The notes beneath the pieces were generated by a model. That model searched no databases. It worked only from the letters and a program-made list of their open reading frames with translations, and was not told the DNA's origin. From NCBI RefSeq assembly GCF_019331795.1, contig NZ_JAHPZL010000001.1:178717-242716 (forward strand): a DNA stretch of 64,000 nucleotides, given 5' to 3'. The position numbers and the translations under genes are program-made. Origin of the DNA: Austwickia sp. TVS 96-490-7B. Its GTDB lineage: Bacteria; Actinomycetota; Actinomycetes; Actinomycetales; Dermatophilaceae. Shown one piece after another: positions 25,617-34,921 of the stretch (position 1 is its first letter; each line of letters starts with the position of its first letter).

Positions 25617-26765
25617 ATGAACACGCAGCTCGCTGTCGCCCCGGCCGCGCCGGGAAGCCTCGGCGAAGACATCGCCCCCGCCGCGTTATTGGAGTACCTC
25701 ACGTCGCTGGGCGAGTGGCGAGACCGCCGCCGGGCGGAACTCGACGTCCTCGACGAAGCGAGTCTGCGCTCCTCAGAAGGTGACCAGCTGACCGCTGACG
25801 TGATGTTGTCTATGACCTTATGGAAAGCCGTCTCCGATCGGCATGACCTGCTCGTCGCCACCTGGGACGATGGCAGAGTCATGGAAGCCGACCGCCGACG
25901 CATGAGCACGCTGATCTGGGGTCGGCTGGACCCCGGACATGACAGCAGCTCTGCATTGGCGGTGTCCTTGCCGGAGGCCTGCCGTCTCTCCGATTCGTTG
26001 GCATCCTCGCTGCGGGGACGGCTGCGGATGGACGGTTCCGAGCCGGACGTGGACGCCAGAGTGCGGGAGGTACGGGCGACGATCGCGCGGATTCACGACC
26101 AGATCGCCTTGGTGCCCTCCGCTGCCCGAGACAACGTCGTGGGGGTGCACGATCGTCTAGAAGAGCGGGCTCGGGACATCACCGAACGCTCCCGCCGGGG
26201 CGCAGACGTCGGTGGCCTGTTGCCATCACTCGAGTTAGACGCTGCGCAGGCCGAACGGGACCTGATCGTGGGGGCGGCCCGTCGAGCCCAAGCCAAAGCC
26301 GATGCGCAACGAGCTCGGCAGCGTCGCGACGAACTGGATGCGTGCAGCAGGGCAGTGGAGCAGCTGGCGACACGCTGTGTGCAGGACGTGTGGCCTGCGC
26401 CGCGGTTCGCCGTACCCAATCCGGACGTTTTGGGTGATCCACCCACCGACCCCACCGCATTGACGGTTTATCTCGAACGCATCGACATGGTGAGCCAGGC
26501 TCTGGCACAGTGTCATTCCGCGTACGCCGGGGCGTTGGAACATCGTGATGAACTCCTCGGTGCCGCTGACGCCTATGCCGCCAAAGGTGCTGAGCTGACC
26601 GACCCGGCGCACCAGGAGGACCTGTCTTCGCTGGTGGCGCTGATCGAGTCCACTCGGGCCACGCGCCCCATCCATGTCGGCAGACTGGGCGCCCTGGTCG
26701 CTGCGCTTCAGGCGTACGTGACCGCAGCCAGTCAGGTCGGTCCACGGAAGGAGCCCCGGCCGTGA
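25617..26765 (+). CDS. coiled-coil protein of the telA operon
   Basis: The product is 382 aa from ATG 25617 (GGAG 10 bases upstream). It is almost wholly charged helix, with long Arg/Glu/Asp/Ala stretches such as EERARDITERSRRGADVGG and AQAKADAQRARQRRDELDA, typical of coiled coils. It has no signal or membrane segment and I do not recognise the family. It overlaps the kinase gene by 4 bases, so the two products are probably made together. It could be a scaffold or kinase substrate. Confidence 0.7.
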   Translation: MNTQLAVAPAAPGSLGEDIAPAALLEYLTSLGEWRDRRRAELDVLDEASLRSSEGDQLTADVMLSMTLWKAVSDRHDLLVATWDDGRVMEADRRRMSTLIWGRLDPGHDSSSALAVSLPEACRLSDSLASSLRGRLRMDGSEPDVDARVREVRATIARIHDQIALVPSAARDNVVGVHDRLEERARDITERSRRGADVGGLLPSLELDAAQAERDLIVGAARRAQAKADAQRARQRRDELDACSRAVEQLATRCVQDVWPAPRFAVPNPDVLGDPPTDPTALTVYLERIDMVSQALAQCHSAYAGALEHRDELLGAADAYAAKGAELTDPAHQEDLSSLVALIESTRATRPIHVGRLGALVAALQAYVTAASQVGPRKEPRP

Positions 26766-29071
26766 GATGCCATGAGCCTGGATGCGCCGGGACCTACATG
26801 GACGGCTACTGCGACGTCTGTGGCGCACCTGAACATCCCTCCGGATTCCTGCCGACTCAACTCAGCACACCCGGCCCAGCCGGTCCCGCTCCACCGCCGT
26901 CATTGCCGACCCCGCCAGGGATGTCGACCCGCAGCCGGAGCAGCGGAGTGTCCGTCCTCGGCCCGCAGCAAGCTGCCGTCACCCCCGCACCAGCCAGTCG
27001 TACCGGCGGCCTCCCCACCACGCGCGGCGGCAGCACCCTGCTTGGTTCCGCCCGAGGCACCAAAGCCACCCGACGGTTCGGCACCAGCAGACGCACCCGT
27101 GCGACCTCCTTAGGCGCCGGGCTGACCAGTGTCCCCACCGTCCCGGTCAGTGACCCGTCCACGGTGATCCTGATCGACCCGAAAGTCCCCGAAGAGCGCC
27201 GTAACTGCCCGAACTGCGGCGCGGCAGTGGGACGGTCCCACGACGGCCAGCCAGGGCGCGAAGAGGGCTTCTGCCCGCAGTGCCGAAATCCGTTCAGCTT
27301 CCGACCCAAACTGGGCAAAGGGGACTTAGTCGCGGGACAGTACGAAGTGGAAGGCCCGCTCGCCCACGGGGGGCTGGGCTGGATCTACCTGGCACGGGAC
27401 AAAAACGTCTCCGACCGGTGGGTCGTCCTCAAAGGCCTGCTCAACGCCGGAGATGCCGACGCGCTTGCTGCCGCTATCGCTGAGCAGGAGTTTCTCGCCG
27501 AAGTCAGCAACCAGCTGATCGTCGAGATTTACAACTTCGTCACCCATGACGGTGCCGGCTACATCGTGATGGAGTACGTCGGCGGGACCCCACTCAAGGA
27601 GCTGCTGAAAACGCGAATGGCCACCGCGGGCCATTACGATCCGTTCCCAGTGGACCAAGCCCTGGCCTACGTCCTGGAGATCCTCCCCGCCTTCCAGTAT
27701 TTGCATGACAAAGGGCTGCTGTATTGCGATTTCAAACCTGACAACCTGATTCAGACCGGCGACGAAGTCCGACTCATTGACCTCGGGGGGGTCCGTCGGA
27801 TTGACGACGTGGAGTCACCGATCTACGGCACGGTGGGCTACCAAGCGCCGGAGATCGCTCAGGTCGGCCCGACCATCGCCAGTGACATCTACACGATCGG
27901 CCGGACGCTGGTGGTCCTCACCACCGAGTTCCGTGGCTACCAGTCGACGTATGCGACGTCGCTGCCGCCGATGCAGCAGGTCCCGGTCTTCGTGCAACAT
28001 CCCGAGTTTTACGCACTGGTCGCCAAGGCGTGCGCTCCCGACCCGGATGACCGGTTCACCTCCATTGAGGAGTTCCGGGTGCAATTGCACGGCGTCCTGC
28101 GCAGAGTGGTCCTGGATCGTCGGGGCGCGCCCGCCGCAACTCAGACCCGCCCCTCCCTGTTTTTTGACCCACCTGCGCCGAGTGGCGAGGATTTTGGCTG
28201 GTGGGAGCTGCCCGCGTTGCGTCCGGACGACGCCGACCCGATGACCGGATGGTTGCAGACGGTGCAGGCCCAAGAGCCGGGAGCACGGTATGACCATCTC
28301 GCGCATGCGCCAGTGATCTCGGCAGAAGTCCTCCTGGAGCAGGCTCGGACTGGGATCCGGGGCGGCCGCCCTGACTTGGTGACCAGCGCCACCGAGACTC
28401 TCCTGGCTCAAGATCCGTGGGATTGGCGTGCAGTGTGGCTGGTCGGTTTGGAGGCACTGTCCCGAGATGACAGATATGCCGCGCAGGCGGCGTTCTCCTC
28501 GGTAGCGGCGCAGGTCCCCGGGGAGTTGGCGCCGGTCCTGGCGATGGCGTTGACCGCTGAGCTTGATGAACGCCGTACCGCTGCGGAGAGCGGATATCTG
28601 ACCTGTCTGCGCGCCGACTCGGCGTACGTCCCTGTCGCTGCATTCGGCTTGGCCAGGCTCCGGGCGGCGACCGGCGATCTGCGCGGCGCCATCACTGCTC
28701 TAGACCATGTGCCCGCCAGCAACCGTACTCACCCACGGGCGCAATGGTTGCGGGCCCAGATGCTGTCCCGGATTACTGACGGCGGCTTGGTCGTGCTTTC
28801 TTCCGCGATGGAGACGGTGCGCGGAGCTGATGCGGACATCGTGGAACGGACCCGGTTCCGTGCGGACGTTTTTGACCGTGCTTTGCAGATCGTCACCCGG
28901 CATGGCCCGCAACCCGATGTCACGGTGGACGGTGTCCCGGCCCGTCGGGCAGCTCTGCAGCGGGCCCTGGAGTCGACCTTGCGTGATCTTGCACATCTCA
29001 CCCCTGACCCACAGATCCGGACCGCTCTGGTGGACCGGGCGAACGCAGTAAGACCTTGGAGCCTGCGATGA
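26762..29071 (+). CDS. PknG-like serine/threonine protein kinase
   Basis: The product is 769 aa, start GTG 26762. An N-terminal zinc ribbon has C3, C8, C17 and C20 (TYMDGYCDVCG). A rubredoxin-like knuckle follows with CPNC (149, 152) and CPQC (171, 174), as in PknG. The kinase domain spans about 193-450: glycine loop AHGGLGWIYLARD, lysine in WVVLKGL (224), catalytic CDFKPDNL (D323, N328) and DLGG (D340). The C-terminal 300 residues are helical and TPR-like. All kinase residues are present. It is followed by PP2C and vWA genes, the TerY-P triad arrangement. Confidence 0.9.
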   Translation: MRCHEPGCAGTYMDGYCDVCGAPEHPSGFLPTQLSTPGPAGPAPPPSLPTPPGMSTRSRSSGVSVLGPQQAAVTPAPASRTGGLPTTRGGSTLLGSARGTKATRRFGTSRRTRATSLGAGLTSVPTVPVSDPSTVILIDPKVPEERRNCPNCGAAVGRSHDGQPGREEGFCPQCRNPFSFRPKLGKGDLVAGQYEVEGPLAHGGLGWIYLARDKNVSDRWVVLKGLLNAGDADALAAAIAEQEFLAEVSNQLIVEIYNFVTHDGAGYIVMEYVGGTPLKELLKTRMATAGHYDPFPVDQALAYVLEILPAFQYLHDKGLLYCDFKPDNLIQTGDEVRLIDLGGVRRIDDVESPIYGTVGYQAPEIAQVGPTIASDIYTIGRTLVVLTTEFRGYQSTYATSLPPMQQVPVFVQHPEFYALVAKACAPDPDDRFTSIEEFRVQLHGVLRRVVLDRRGAPAATQTRPSLFFDPPAPSGEDFGWWELPALRPDDADPMTGWLQTVQAQEPGARYDHLAHAPVISAEVLLEQARTGIRGGRPDLVTSATETLLAQDPWDWRAVWLVGLEALSRDDRYAAQAAFSSVAAQVPGELAPVLAMALTAELDERRTAAESGYLTCLRADSAYVPVAAFGLARLRAATGDLRGAITALDHVPASNRTHPRAQWLRAQMLSRITDGGLVVLSSAMETVRGADADIVERTRFRADVFDRALQIVTRHGPQPDVTVDGVPARRAALQRALESTLRDLAHLTPDPQIRTALVDRANAVRPWSLR

Positions 29072-31062
29072 CCACTCCACCCCTGCCGGCGCAGAGCCCC
29101 GACGACCCGGGACGTCGTCCCCCTGAGGGATCCGAGGAGGACGCCCTCGCTGAGGACCCTCCCGCACGGCGAGAACGTGCGTGGTGGCAGTTAGGGCGGT
29201 GGCGTGACGCAGGTCGGGGACGAGGCGCAGAGGCGACCGGTCCCCGTCAGCCGCAGACTGATTTTCCGGCGGACAACGCTGTCCCGGACCGGATCGACCC
29301 AGCTGACCCCAGCGGTTTCGTGTGGCTGGACGAACCGCACGACGCTGGTTCCGCGGAGTTTCCTGCGGCCCGAGTCACGTGCACGGGTTGTGAGTCGTCG
29401 GTGGCAGCGGGGCCGTATTGCGAGGCATGTGGGCGCGAGTTGGAGGTCTACTCGGGGGAATTAGCGGCAGGGTACGAGCACGAGTACGGCTATCCCGCAG
29501 AGGGTGAGGAGTACGTCGTACCAGCAGTGGACGACGGGACGTCGGCCGATGGATACCCGCTCTCCGCCGACGCATATCTGCCGCAGCACGAGAGCGGGGA
29601 GAGCGCTGTCGTCGGCGCCGATGATCAGGGGTACGGCGGTTTTGTCGACGCATCTGAGGTGGCGACGGTGTCGCTGCCCAGAGTGCCGGACCTGCCAGCG
29701 ACGACACCGTTGCCGATGGTCGACGCCACCGCGATCCCCGAGGGATTGGCACCGGCTGCACCGAGGCCGCATGACGTCGAAAACGGAGAACCCACCATGG
29801 CATCGTCGGTGGCGCCATCAGCCCCCTCCGGGAACGAAGTTCCCCCCGGCGGGACCGGATCGGCGGCCGCTGCGAGCATTCCGACCGGCCGTGACGTCGA
29901 TGGCTTGCTGGTGCTGGGCGGCGCGCACCCGCCGACCTCAGGGGCACCGAGCGAGACCGAATCCCCCGCTCCCGGTGCACAGGACCCCTGCGGAGAGTGT
30001 GGCGGCACCTATCTCGATGGCTATTGCGGCAATTGCGGCGCCAAGGCCGTCGATCCCCGGCATCACTTCGAATTTGACCTCGCTCCCTGGCTGGCGGGCA
30101 TCTGTGACCGAGGAGTGCGCCACCCCGGCAACGAAGATGCTTTGTCGATGTCGATAGGGGCCAGCAGCGACGGCGTGGCCCGTGCCGCCATGGTGGTCTG
30201 CGACGGGGTCTCCACGGCGCCGTACTCCTCGCATGCCAGCATGGCTGCGGCGCAGGCTGCGACCGACCTGTTGTCGGCTTCCCAGGCTCGTGGCATGGCG
30301 GGGGTGCCTTCGGCGTTGATCGGGGCGATGGGGCACCGGTTGGAGGCCGCAACGGACGCTGCAGCTGATGCGGTGGCGGCGACAGCTCAGGAATATCGCG
30401 ATCTCATGGTCCAGGAAGCAGCAGCTCAAGGTACGCCGATGATGGATCCGGCGAGTTTGAATGGCCCGTCGTGCACCTTGGTCGCTGCCGTCGTCGAAGG
30501 CGACCTGGCAGTGATTGGCAATATCGGTGACTCTCGCGCCTATTGGCTCCCAGATGCGGGTGATCCTTTGGTGTTGACGACCGATGATTCGTGGGCCACG
30601 GAGCAGATCCGCGCGGGCCTGTCTCGTGAGGAGGCGGAAAGCGGCCCGCATGCCCACACCATCACGCGATGGCTGGGAGAGGATTGTCCTGACCGGATGC
30701 CGTCGTTGACCTCGCTCCACATCGCCGAGCCGGGATGGTTGCTACTCTGCTCGGACGGTCTATGGAACTACGCGTCGGAGCCGATCGTCTTGCAAGCGGT
30801 GTTCCAGGAACGCGCCTGGGATCTGACCCAGGGGCATCACACGTTCGGTCTACCGGCGTCGGTGCAGGAACGCCCGTTGGCCCTTCCGTTGGCGGCTGCG
30901 CTGGTCGAGTGGGCCATTGAGCAGGGCGGACATGACAACGTCACGGTGGCTCTGGCGCGTCTGGCGCCGGGTATGGCCCCGGCGAGTCCAGAAGATTCAG
31001 CAGTGGTGATCACCGGCGTGCCGGGGGAGGCCGCGCCGCACGGGACCGGGTCGGCAGCGTAG
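29068..31062 (+). CDS. PP2C-type protein phosphatase with zinc ribbons
   Basis: The product is 664 aa. ATG 29068 overlaps the kinase stop (ATGA) and has GGAG 7 bases upstream. The first 300 residues are acidic and low-complexity and carry a ribbon CTGC..YCEACG. A second ribbon, CGECGGTYLDGYCGNCG, sits just before the catalytic domain. The PP2C domain (about 345-650) shows RHPGNEDA, VCDGVS, GNIGDSRAYWL, LLLCSDGLW and GGHDNVTVAL, which supply the metal-binding Asp residues. It should reverse the phosphorylation made by the upstream kinase. Confidence 0.9.
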   Translation: MTTPPLPAQSPDDPGRRPPEGSEEDALAEDPPARRERAWWQLGRWRDAGRGRGAEATGPRQPQTDFPADNAVPDRIDPADPSGFVWLDEPHDAGSAEFPAARVTCTGCESSVAAGPYCEACGRELEVYSGELAAGYEHEYGYPAEGEEYVVPAVDDGTSADGYPLSADAYLPQHESGESAVVGADDQGYGGFVDASEVATVSLPRVPDLPATTPLPMVDATAIPEGLAPAAPRPHDVENGEPTMASSVAPSAPSGNEVPPGGTGSAAAASIPTGRDVDGLLVLGGAHPPTSGAPSETESPAPGAQDPCGECGGTYLDGYCGNCGAKAVDPRHHFEFDLAPWLAGICDRGVRHPGNEDALSMSIGASSDGVARAAMVVCDGVSTAPYSSHASMAAAQAATDLLSASQARGMAGVPSALIGAMGHRLEAATDAAADAVAATAQEYRDLMVQEAAAQGTPMMDPASLNGPSCTLVAAVVEGDLAVIGNIGDSRAYWLPDAGDPLVLTTDDSWATEQIRAGLSREEAESGPHAHTITRWLGEDCPDRMPSLTSLHIAEPGWLLLCSDGLWNYASEPIVLQAVFQERAWDLTQGHHTFGLPASVQERPLALPLAAALVEWAIEQGGHDNVTVALARLAPGMAPASPEDSAVVITGVPGEAAPHGTGSAA

Positions 31063-31087
31063 CCTCGCAAGCGACGAAGGAGTGAGA

Positions 31088-32365
31088 GTGGCTGATTTCA
31101 GCGCGTCGGTCTATCAGAACGAGTTCTTGCCCGAGGGCGGCACCGATGCTCATGCCATCGTGACGCTCAGTTGCTCCGGAGCTGGTGGAGCGGGCCAGAC
31201 TGGTGCGGGCGACGCCGGAGAGATCATCGTCGTCGATACGTCTCGATCGATGGAAGCGGCCGGAGTTGCGGCGGCGCAGTACGCGGCGAGTGCCGCTTTG
31301 GACCAGATCCTGGACGGGGTGTGGTTCGCGATTGTGGCGGGGAATCATCAGGCCCGGTTGTGTTACCCGGACGGGTATTCGGCAGCGATGGTCCAGATGA
31401 ACGGACAGACCCGGCAGGCGGCGAAGGACAGTTTGCATCAGTTGCGTGCCGATGGTGGCACGGCGATGGGGACGTGGTTATTGGCTGCGGCTCAATTGTT
31501 TGACACGGTCCCGTCGTTGGTGCAGAAGCATGTGATTTTGTTGACGGACGGTGAAAATCAGCATGAGTCGCCGGAGCAGCTGACCCGTTCGATTGACACG
31601 GTGCGGGGGCGTTTTCAGTGCGACTGTCGAGGGTTGGGTGCCGCGTGGCAGGTCGATGAGGTACGTCGGATTTCGCAGGCGTTGTTGGGGACGGTGGATT
31701 TGATCCCGCGTCGGGAGGACATGGCTCGGGAGTTTGAGTCGCTGATGCGCACGTCGATGGGGCGCGGTGTCGCTGAGGCGACGTTGAATGTGTGGGCGCC
31801 GCAGGGGGCGCAGGTGTTGTTTGTGCGGCAGGTGTCGCCGACGTTGGAGGATTTGACGGCGCGTCGTCGGGATGTCAATCCGTTGACGGGGGCTTATCCA
31901 ACGGGTTCCTGGGGGGATGAAACTCGGGAATACCATGTGGCTGTTCGCTTGTCGCCCAAGGCGATTGGGCAAGAACAGTTGGCTTCTCGGGTGCAGCTGG
32001 TCGTAGGTGGTCAGATGGTCGCGCAGGGCTTGGTCAAAGCCAAATGGTCTGGTGACTTCGGGCTGACTGCTCAGATCAGCCCAGAGGTGGCGCACTACAC
32101 CGGCCAGACCGAACTGGCCAGCGCAATCCAGGAAGGCCTGGCAGCCAAGGCGGTCGGTGACGCGGAGACGGCGACCTCCCGTCTGGGCCGAGCGGTGCAG
32201 CTGGCAGCACAGACAGGTGACGATGCGGCAACAGATCGGTTGCGACGGGTGGTAGATATCGACGACGCCGCGACAGGGCGGATCCGATTGCGGCACGATG
32301 TGGATAAATTGGATGAGATGGCCTTGGATACGGCGTCGACGAAGACGATCCGTGTCAAGAAGTAA
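31088..32365 (+). CDS. von Willebrand A domain protein (TerY-like)
   Basis: The product is 425 aa. GTG 31088 is preferred: AAGGAG then sits 6 bases upstream, while GTG 31082 would touch it. The vWA domain begins with IIVVDTSRSM, a complete MIDAS DxSxS motif. It continues through RADGGTAMGTWL (MIDAS Thr) and HVILLTDGENQHE (MIDAS Asp). The C-terminal half contains beta-type sequence and ends in a basic tail. There is no signal peptide, so it should be cytosolic, like TerY. With the kinase and phosphatase it completes the triad. Confidence 0.9.
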   Translation: MADFSASVYQNEFLPEGGTDAHAIVTLSCSGAGGAGQTGAGDAGEIIVVDTSRSMEAAGVAAAQYAASAALDQILDGVWFAIVAGNHQARLCYPDGYSAAMVQMNGQTRQAAKDSLHQLRADGGTAMGTWLLAAAQLFDTVPSLVQKHVILLTDGENQHESPEQLTRSIDTVRGRFQCDCRGLGAAWQVDEVRRISQALLGTVDLIPRREDMAREFESLMRTSMGRGVAEATLNVWAPQGAQVLFVRQVSPTLEDLTARRRDVNPLTGAYPTGSWGDETREYHVAVRLSPKAIGQEQLASRVQLVVGGQMVAQGLVKAKWSGDFGLTAQISPEVAHYTGQTELASAIQEGLAAKAVGDAETATSRLGRAVQLAAQTGDDAATDRLRRVVDIDDAATGRIRLRHDVDKLDEMALDTASTKTIRVKK

Positions 32366-32432
32366 TGACATGTCGTCGTGCCCTCCGTGACGGATGGACA
32401 GCCTCCGACGACGAGATGACACAGGTGGCTTC

Positions 32433-33617
32433 ATGACCAGCGTCTGCCCAGAAGGGCACTCGAGTTCGGCGTCGGACTACTGCGATGTCTGTGGTTCGCC
32501 GATGACGGCGCCTGCCTCGCCGCCACAATGGGCCGGGGCATCGGGCGCACCTTCGCTGACCGGATCGGCTGGGGCGTCAGCTGCGCCGACCCCGGCGACA
32601 CCAGCTGCATCGACGCGTCCGTCGCGGGAATGCCCGCATTGCGGCACCGCAGGGAGTACGACGTACCTGTTTTGTGAGGTCTGCGGCTATGACTTCACCA
32701 CAGGCGCGCTGCCCCGTCCGCTCAGTGAAGGCCTGGCTGGAGTCGACACCCGAGTCAGCGCGTGGGGGATGTCGGCTGCCTCGCCCCCCTCACCCTCATC
32801 CGCTCCCCCACTCTCCCCGTCACCATCGCCAGCGCCAGCGCAATCGTGGGAGTCGCCGCTCCCCACGGCGCCACCATCGTCTGGCGTGCCCAGCAGTGGG
32901 ATGGGCGGATCGATCCCGGAGATCCTGTCGCCGAGTTCGCTGCCCTCCGCTCCGTCGACCCCCTTGATCTCCTCGTCGTCGTTGTCAACGCCCGGGTCGC
33001 TGTCCCTCCCCGCGTCGTCGCCCGCCTCGTCGTCGCTGTCTCCGGCCGCACCCTTATCGGCCTCGTCCACGCTGTCTTCTTCCTCGCATCTGCCCGCTAC
33101 CCCACCGATGCCATCCGCCTCCCCGCTGACCTCGTCGGCGACTGCCGACACCTCCTTCCTGGAGGTGACCTCTCCACCGCACCAAGCCCCCTCACGGGGT
33201 TCCACGGGGGACTGGGTAGTCGAGGTGTGGATCGACCCGGCATGGCATGCCGTCCAAGACAGCGATGACATCTGCCCCTCACCAGGAGTTCCAGACGTCG
33301 TACGAATCGGTGGACGGGCCCTGATCGGGAGATACTCCGCGAGTCGACGGGTTGTCCCTGACGTGGACTGCGGCGCAGATTCCGGTGTGAGTCGACGGCA
33401 CGCGGAGTTTTCCACCGATGGTCGTCGATGGTGGGTCGAAGACCTCGGATCGAGCAATGGGACATTCGTGGGTCCAGCCAGCGGACGCCTCCCAGAGGAT
33501 CCGATCCCCGCTGGTCAGCGTGTGGAAATCGACGACGACAAGCGTGTGTACGTCGGCGCCTGGACCCGGCTCGTGGTCCGTCAAGCCACCGCCTCGGAGC
33601 TGGCCGGTCAGGGCTAA
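32433..33617 (+). CDS. FHA domain protein with N-terminal zinc ribbons
   Basis: The product is 394 aa. Residues 1-25 (CPEGH..DYCDVCG) and about 70-95 (CPHCG..LFCEVCG) are zinc ribbons. A Ser/Pro-rich linker of about 150 residues follows. The last 110 residues are an FHA domain: IGGRALIGRYS, DSGVSRRHAEF, WWVEDLGSSNGTFVG, with the phosphothreonine-binding Arg, Ser and Asn present. It should read phosphorylated products of the operon kinase. The linker, a single codon type repeated many times, is a likely slippage hotspot. Confidence 0.9.
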   Translation: MTSVCPEGHSSSASDYCDVCGSPMTAPASPPQWAGASGAPSLTGSAGASAAPTPATPAASTRPSRECPHCGTAGSTTYLFCEVCGYDFTTGALPRPLSEGLAGVDTRVSAWGMSAASPPSPSSAPPLSPSPSPAPAQSWESPLPTAPPSSGVPSSGMGGSIPEILSPSSLPSAPSTPLISSSSLSTPGSLSLPASSPASSSLSPAAPLSASSTLSSSSHLPATPPMPSASPLTSSATADTSFLEVTSPPHQAPSRGSTGDWVVEVWIDPAWHAVQDSDDICPSPGVPDVVRIGGRALIGRYSASRRVVPDVDCGADSGVSRRHAEFSTDGRRWWVEDLGSSNGTFVGPASGRLPEDPIPAGQRVEIDDDKRVYVGAWTRLVVRQATASELAGQG

Positions 33618-33639
33618 TCGGCTCACAGTGAACTCACCG

Positions 33640-33687
33640 GCCCAGGTTCACCAGCCCAGGTTCACCAGCCCGAGTTCACCAGCCCGG
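33640..33687. repeat. 14-bp tandem repeat, three copies
   Basis: GCCCAGGTTCACCA is repeated at 33640-33653, 33654-33667 and, with two changes (GCCCGAGTTCACCA), at 33668-33681; a partial fourth copy follows. It fills the gap between the convergent FHA and methyltransferase genes. Confidence 0.9.
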
Positions 33688-33712
33688 CGTTGCCGCAGCC
33701 AGCAACATCCGC

Positions 33713-34372
33713 TCAGACGAATGTCAATCCTTTCGTGCTGTCGCGCCGGTGAGCCCGAAATAGCGCATCCCAAGCGACGCGAGGGCCTTCTTCAGTGTCG
33801 ACCTCTCGGGCGACACGATCAGCTCGTTCCACGGCCAGCGCGCCGGAGCTGATCATGTCTTGCACATCGGAGGCGATGTCGCGAGCGGTGTAGAGATGCG
33901 CTGGATCCTGGGGCCCACCCCACCCGTCGGTGAGATTGCTGGTGTCGTGCGCTACGACCAGCAAGGTGCCGCCGGGTGCGAGTGTCGCTGCGGCAGCACG
34001 AATCAGGGGGGTGCGTTCGAAAGCCTCAATCTGGACATAGGCAGCCAGGACGAGGTCGTAGTGACCGGCCACCGTGCCTTCCTCAGTCAGGTCGGCATGG
34101 ATCCAGCTGATCGGTGAGCTGTCAGTCTGGCCCGCCGCCCGACATTCGGCTTCGACCTGGCGGCCTCGCTGGAGAGCCACCTGGGAGTAGTCGACGGCAT
34201 CGACCTGCCAGCCCTGCTCTGCCAACCAGAGAGCATTTCGCCCTTCGCCGCAGGCGGCGTCCAGCGCTCGCCCTGGGGTCACCCCGGACAGTTCGCTCAC
34301 GACCCACCGATTGGGTTCGACGGACCAGACCCGTCCTGCGGCGTATCGCTCGTCCCAGTCATGTGCGTCCAC
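33713..34372 (-). CDS. class I SAM-dependent methyltransferase (TehB-like)
   Basis: The product is 219 aa. It starts WDERYAAGRVWSVEPNRW, the usual N-terminus of TehB/UbiE-like small-molecule methyltransferases. Motif I is LDAACGEGRNALWLA, motif II is VDAVDYS, and motif post-I is YDLVLAAYVQIE; it has GGTLLVVAHD later. TehB methylates tellurite in some bacteria. Given the nearby TelA this is tempting, but the family covers many substrates. It is convergent to the telA operon, so it is not part of it. Confidence 0.8.
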   Translation of the reverse strand: MDAHDWDERYAAGRVWSVEPNRWVVSELSGVTPGRALDAACGEGRNALWLAEQGWQVDAVDYSQVALQRGRQVEAECRAAGQTDSSPISWIHADLTEEGTVAGHYDLVLAAYVQIEAFERTPLIRAAAATLAPGGTLLVVAHDTSNLTDGWGGPQDPAHLYTARDIASDVQDMISSGALAVERADRVAREVDTEEGPRVAWDALFRAHRRDSTKGLTFV

Positions 34373-34921
34373 GTCGTCCTCCTTCGTGTCGCGACTCTCG
34401 GTGCGCGAGATGGTGAGGTACGTCGGGGACGTCGTACCCCTCTGGCTCGCCAGTCTCGTCCAGCGCGAGCATTCTCGCCACCGGGAGCCACTAGGACACG
34501 CTCGATATGACTCCCTCCGGGGATGTCAGACCACAAGAGCTTGGGTCGCTTAGGGGGAGTGAGGAATCGGAATGAGTGCCAGCTTCTGAGTCGATGACAT
34601 CGACAGCACAGCCCTCAGACGATTCCCCGGATGTTCCAGCTGGTCATTCGTCTTGGACGGATGGATGGTAGTCTCGCGGCGACCGGAGGGTTTACCACCA
34701 AAACCGGTCAGTTCCGTAACAAATGCACCTCACGCGTCACCACCACCGTGTGAAAGGCAACACGAAAACAAAGAAGAACGCCCCCGTCGATCACGCCATA
34801 CCCATGGTGATCACCAGTTCTGGACGGATTTATCCCGTCCATCTGACGTTTCCGAAGACCTGTGACGCGAACGGAGCACGGAACAGCTCCGGAAGAGATG
34901 CGAACGACCGACAGGAGGGCT
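34373..34921. other. long leader/promoter region of cydAB
   Basis: There is no gene in these 549 bases. GACCGG (34681-34686) and CCGGTC (34704-34709) form an inverted repeat, and TGGTGATCACCA (34805-34816) is a perfect 12-bp palindrome, a candidate operator about 110 bases upstream of cydA. I see no clear Rex or CRP consensus. Confidence 0.5.

Noticed and set aside
33713-34372. Methyltransferase as a member of the telA operon
   Set aside because: It is on the opposite strand and convergent, so it cannot share that transcript despite the tellurite-resistance resemblance.
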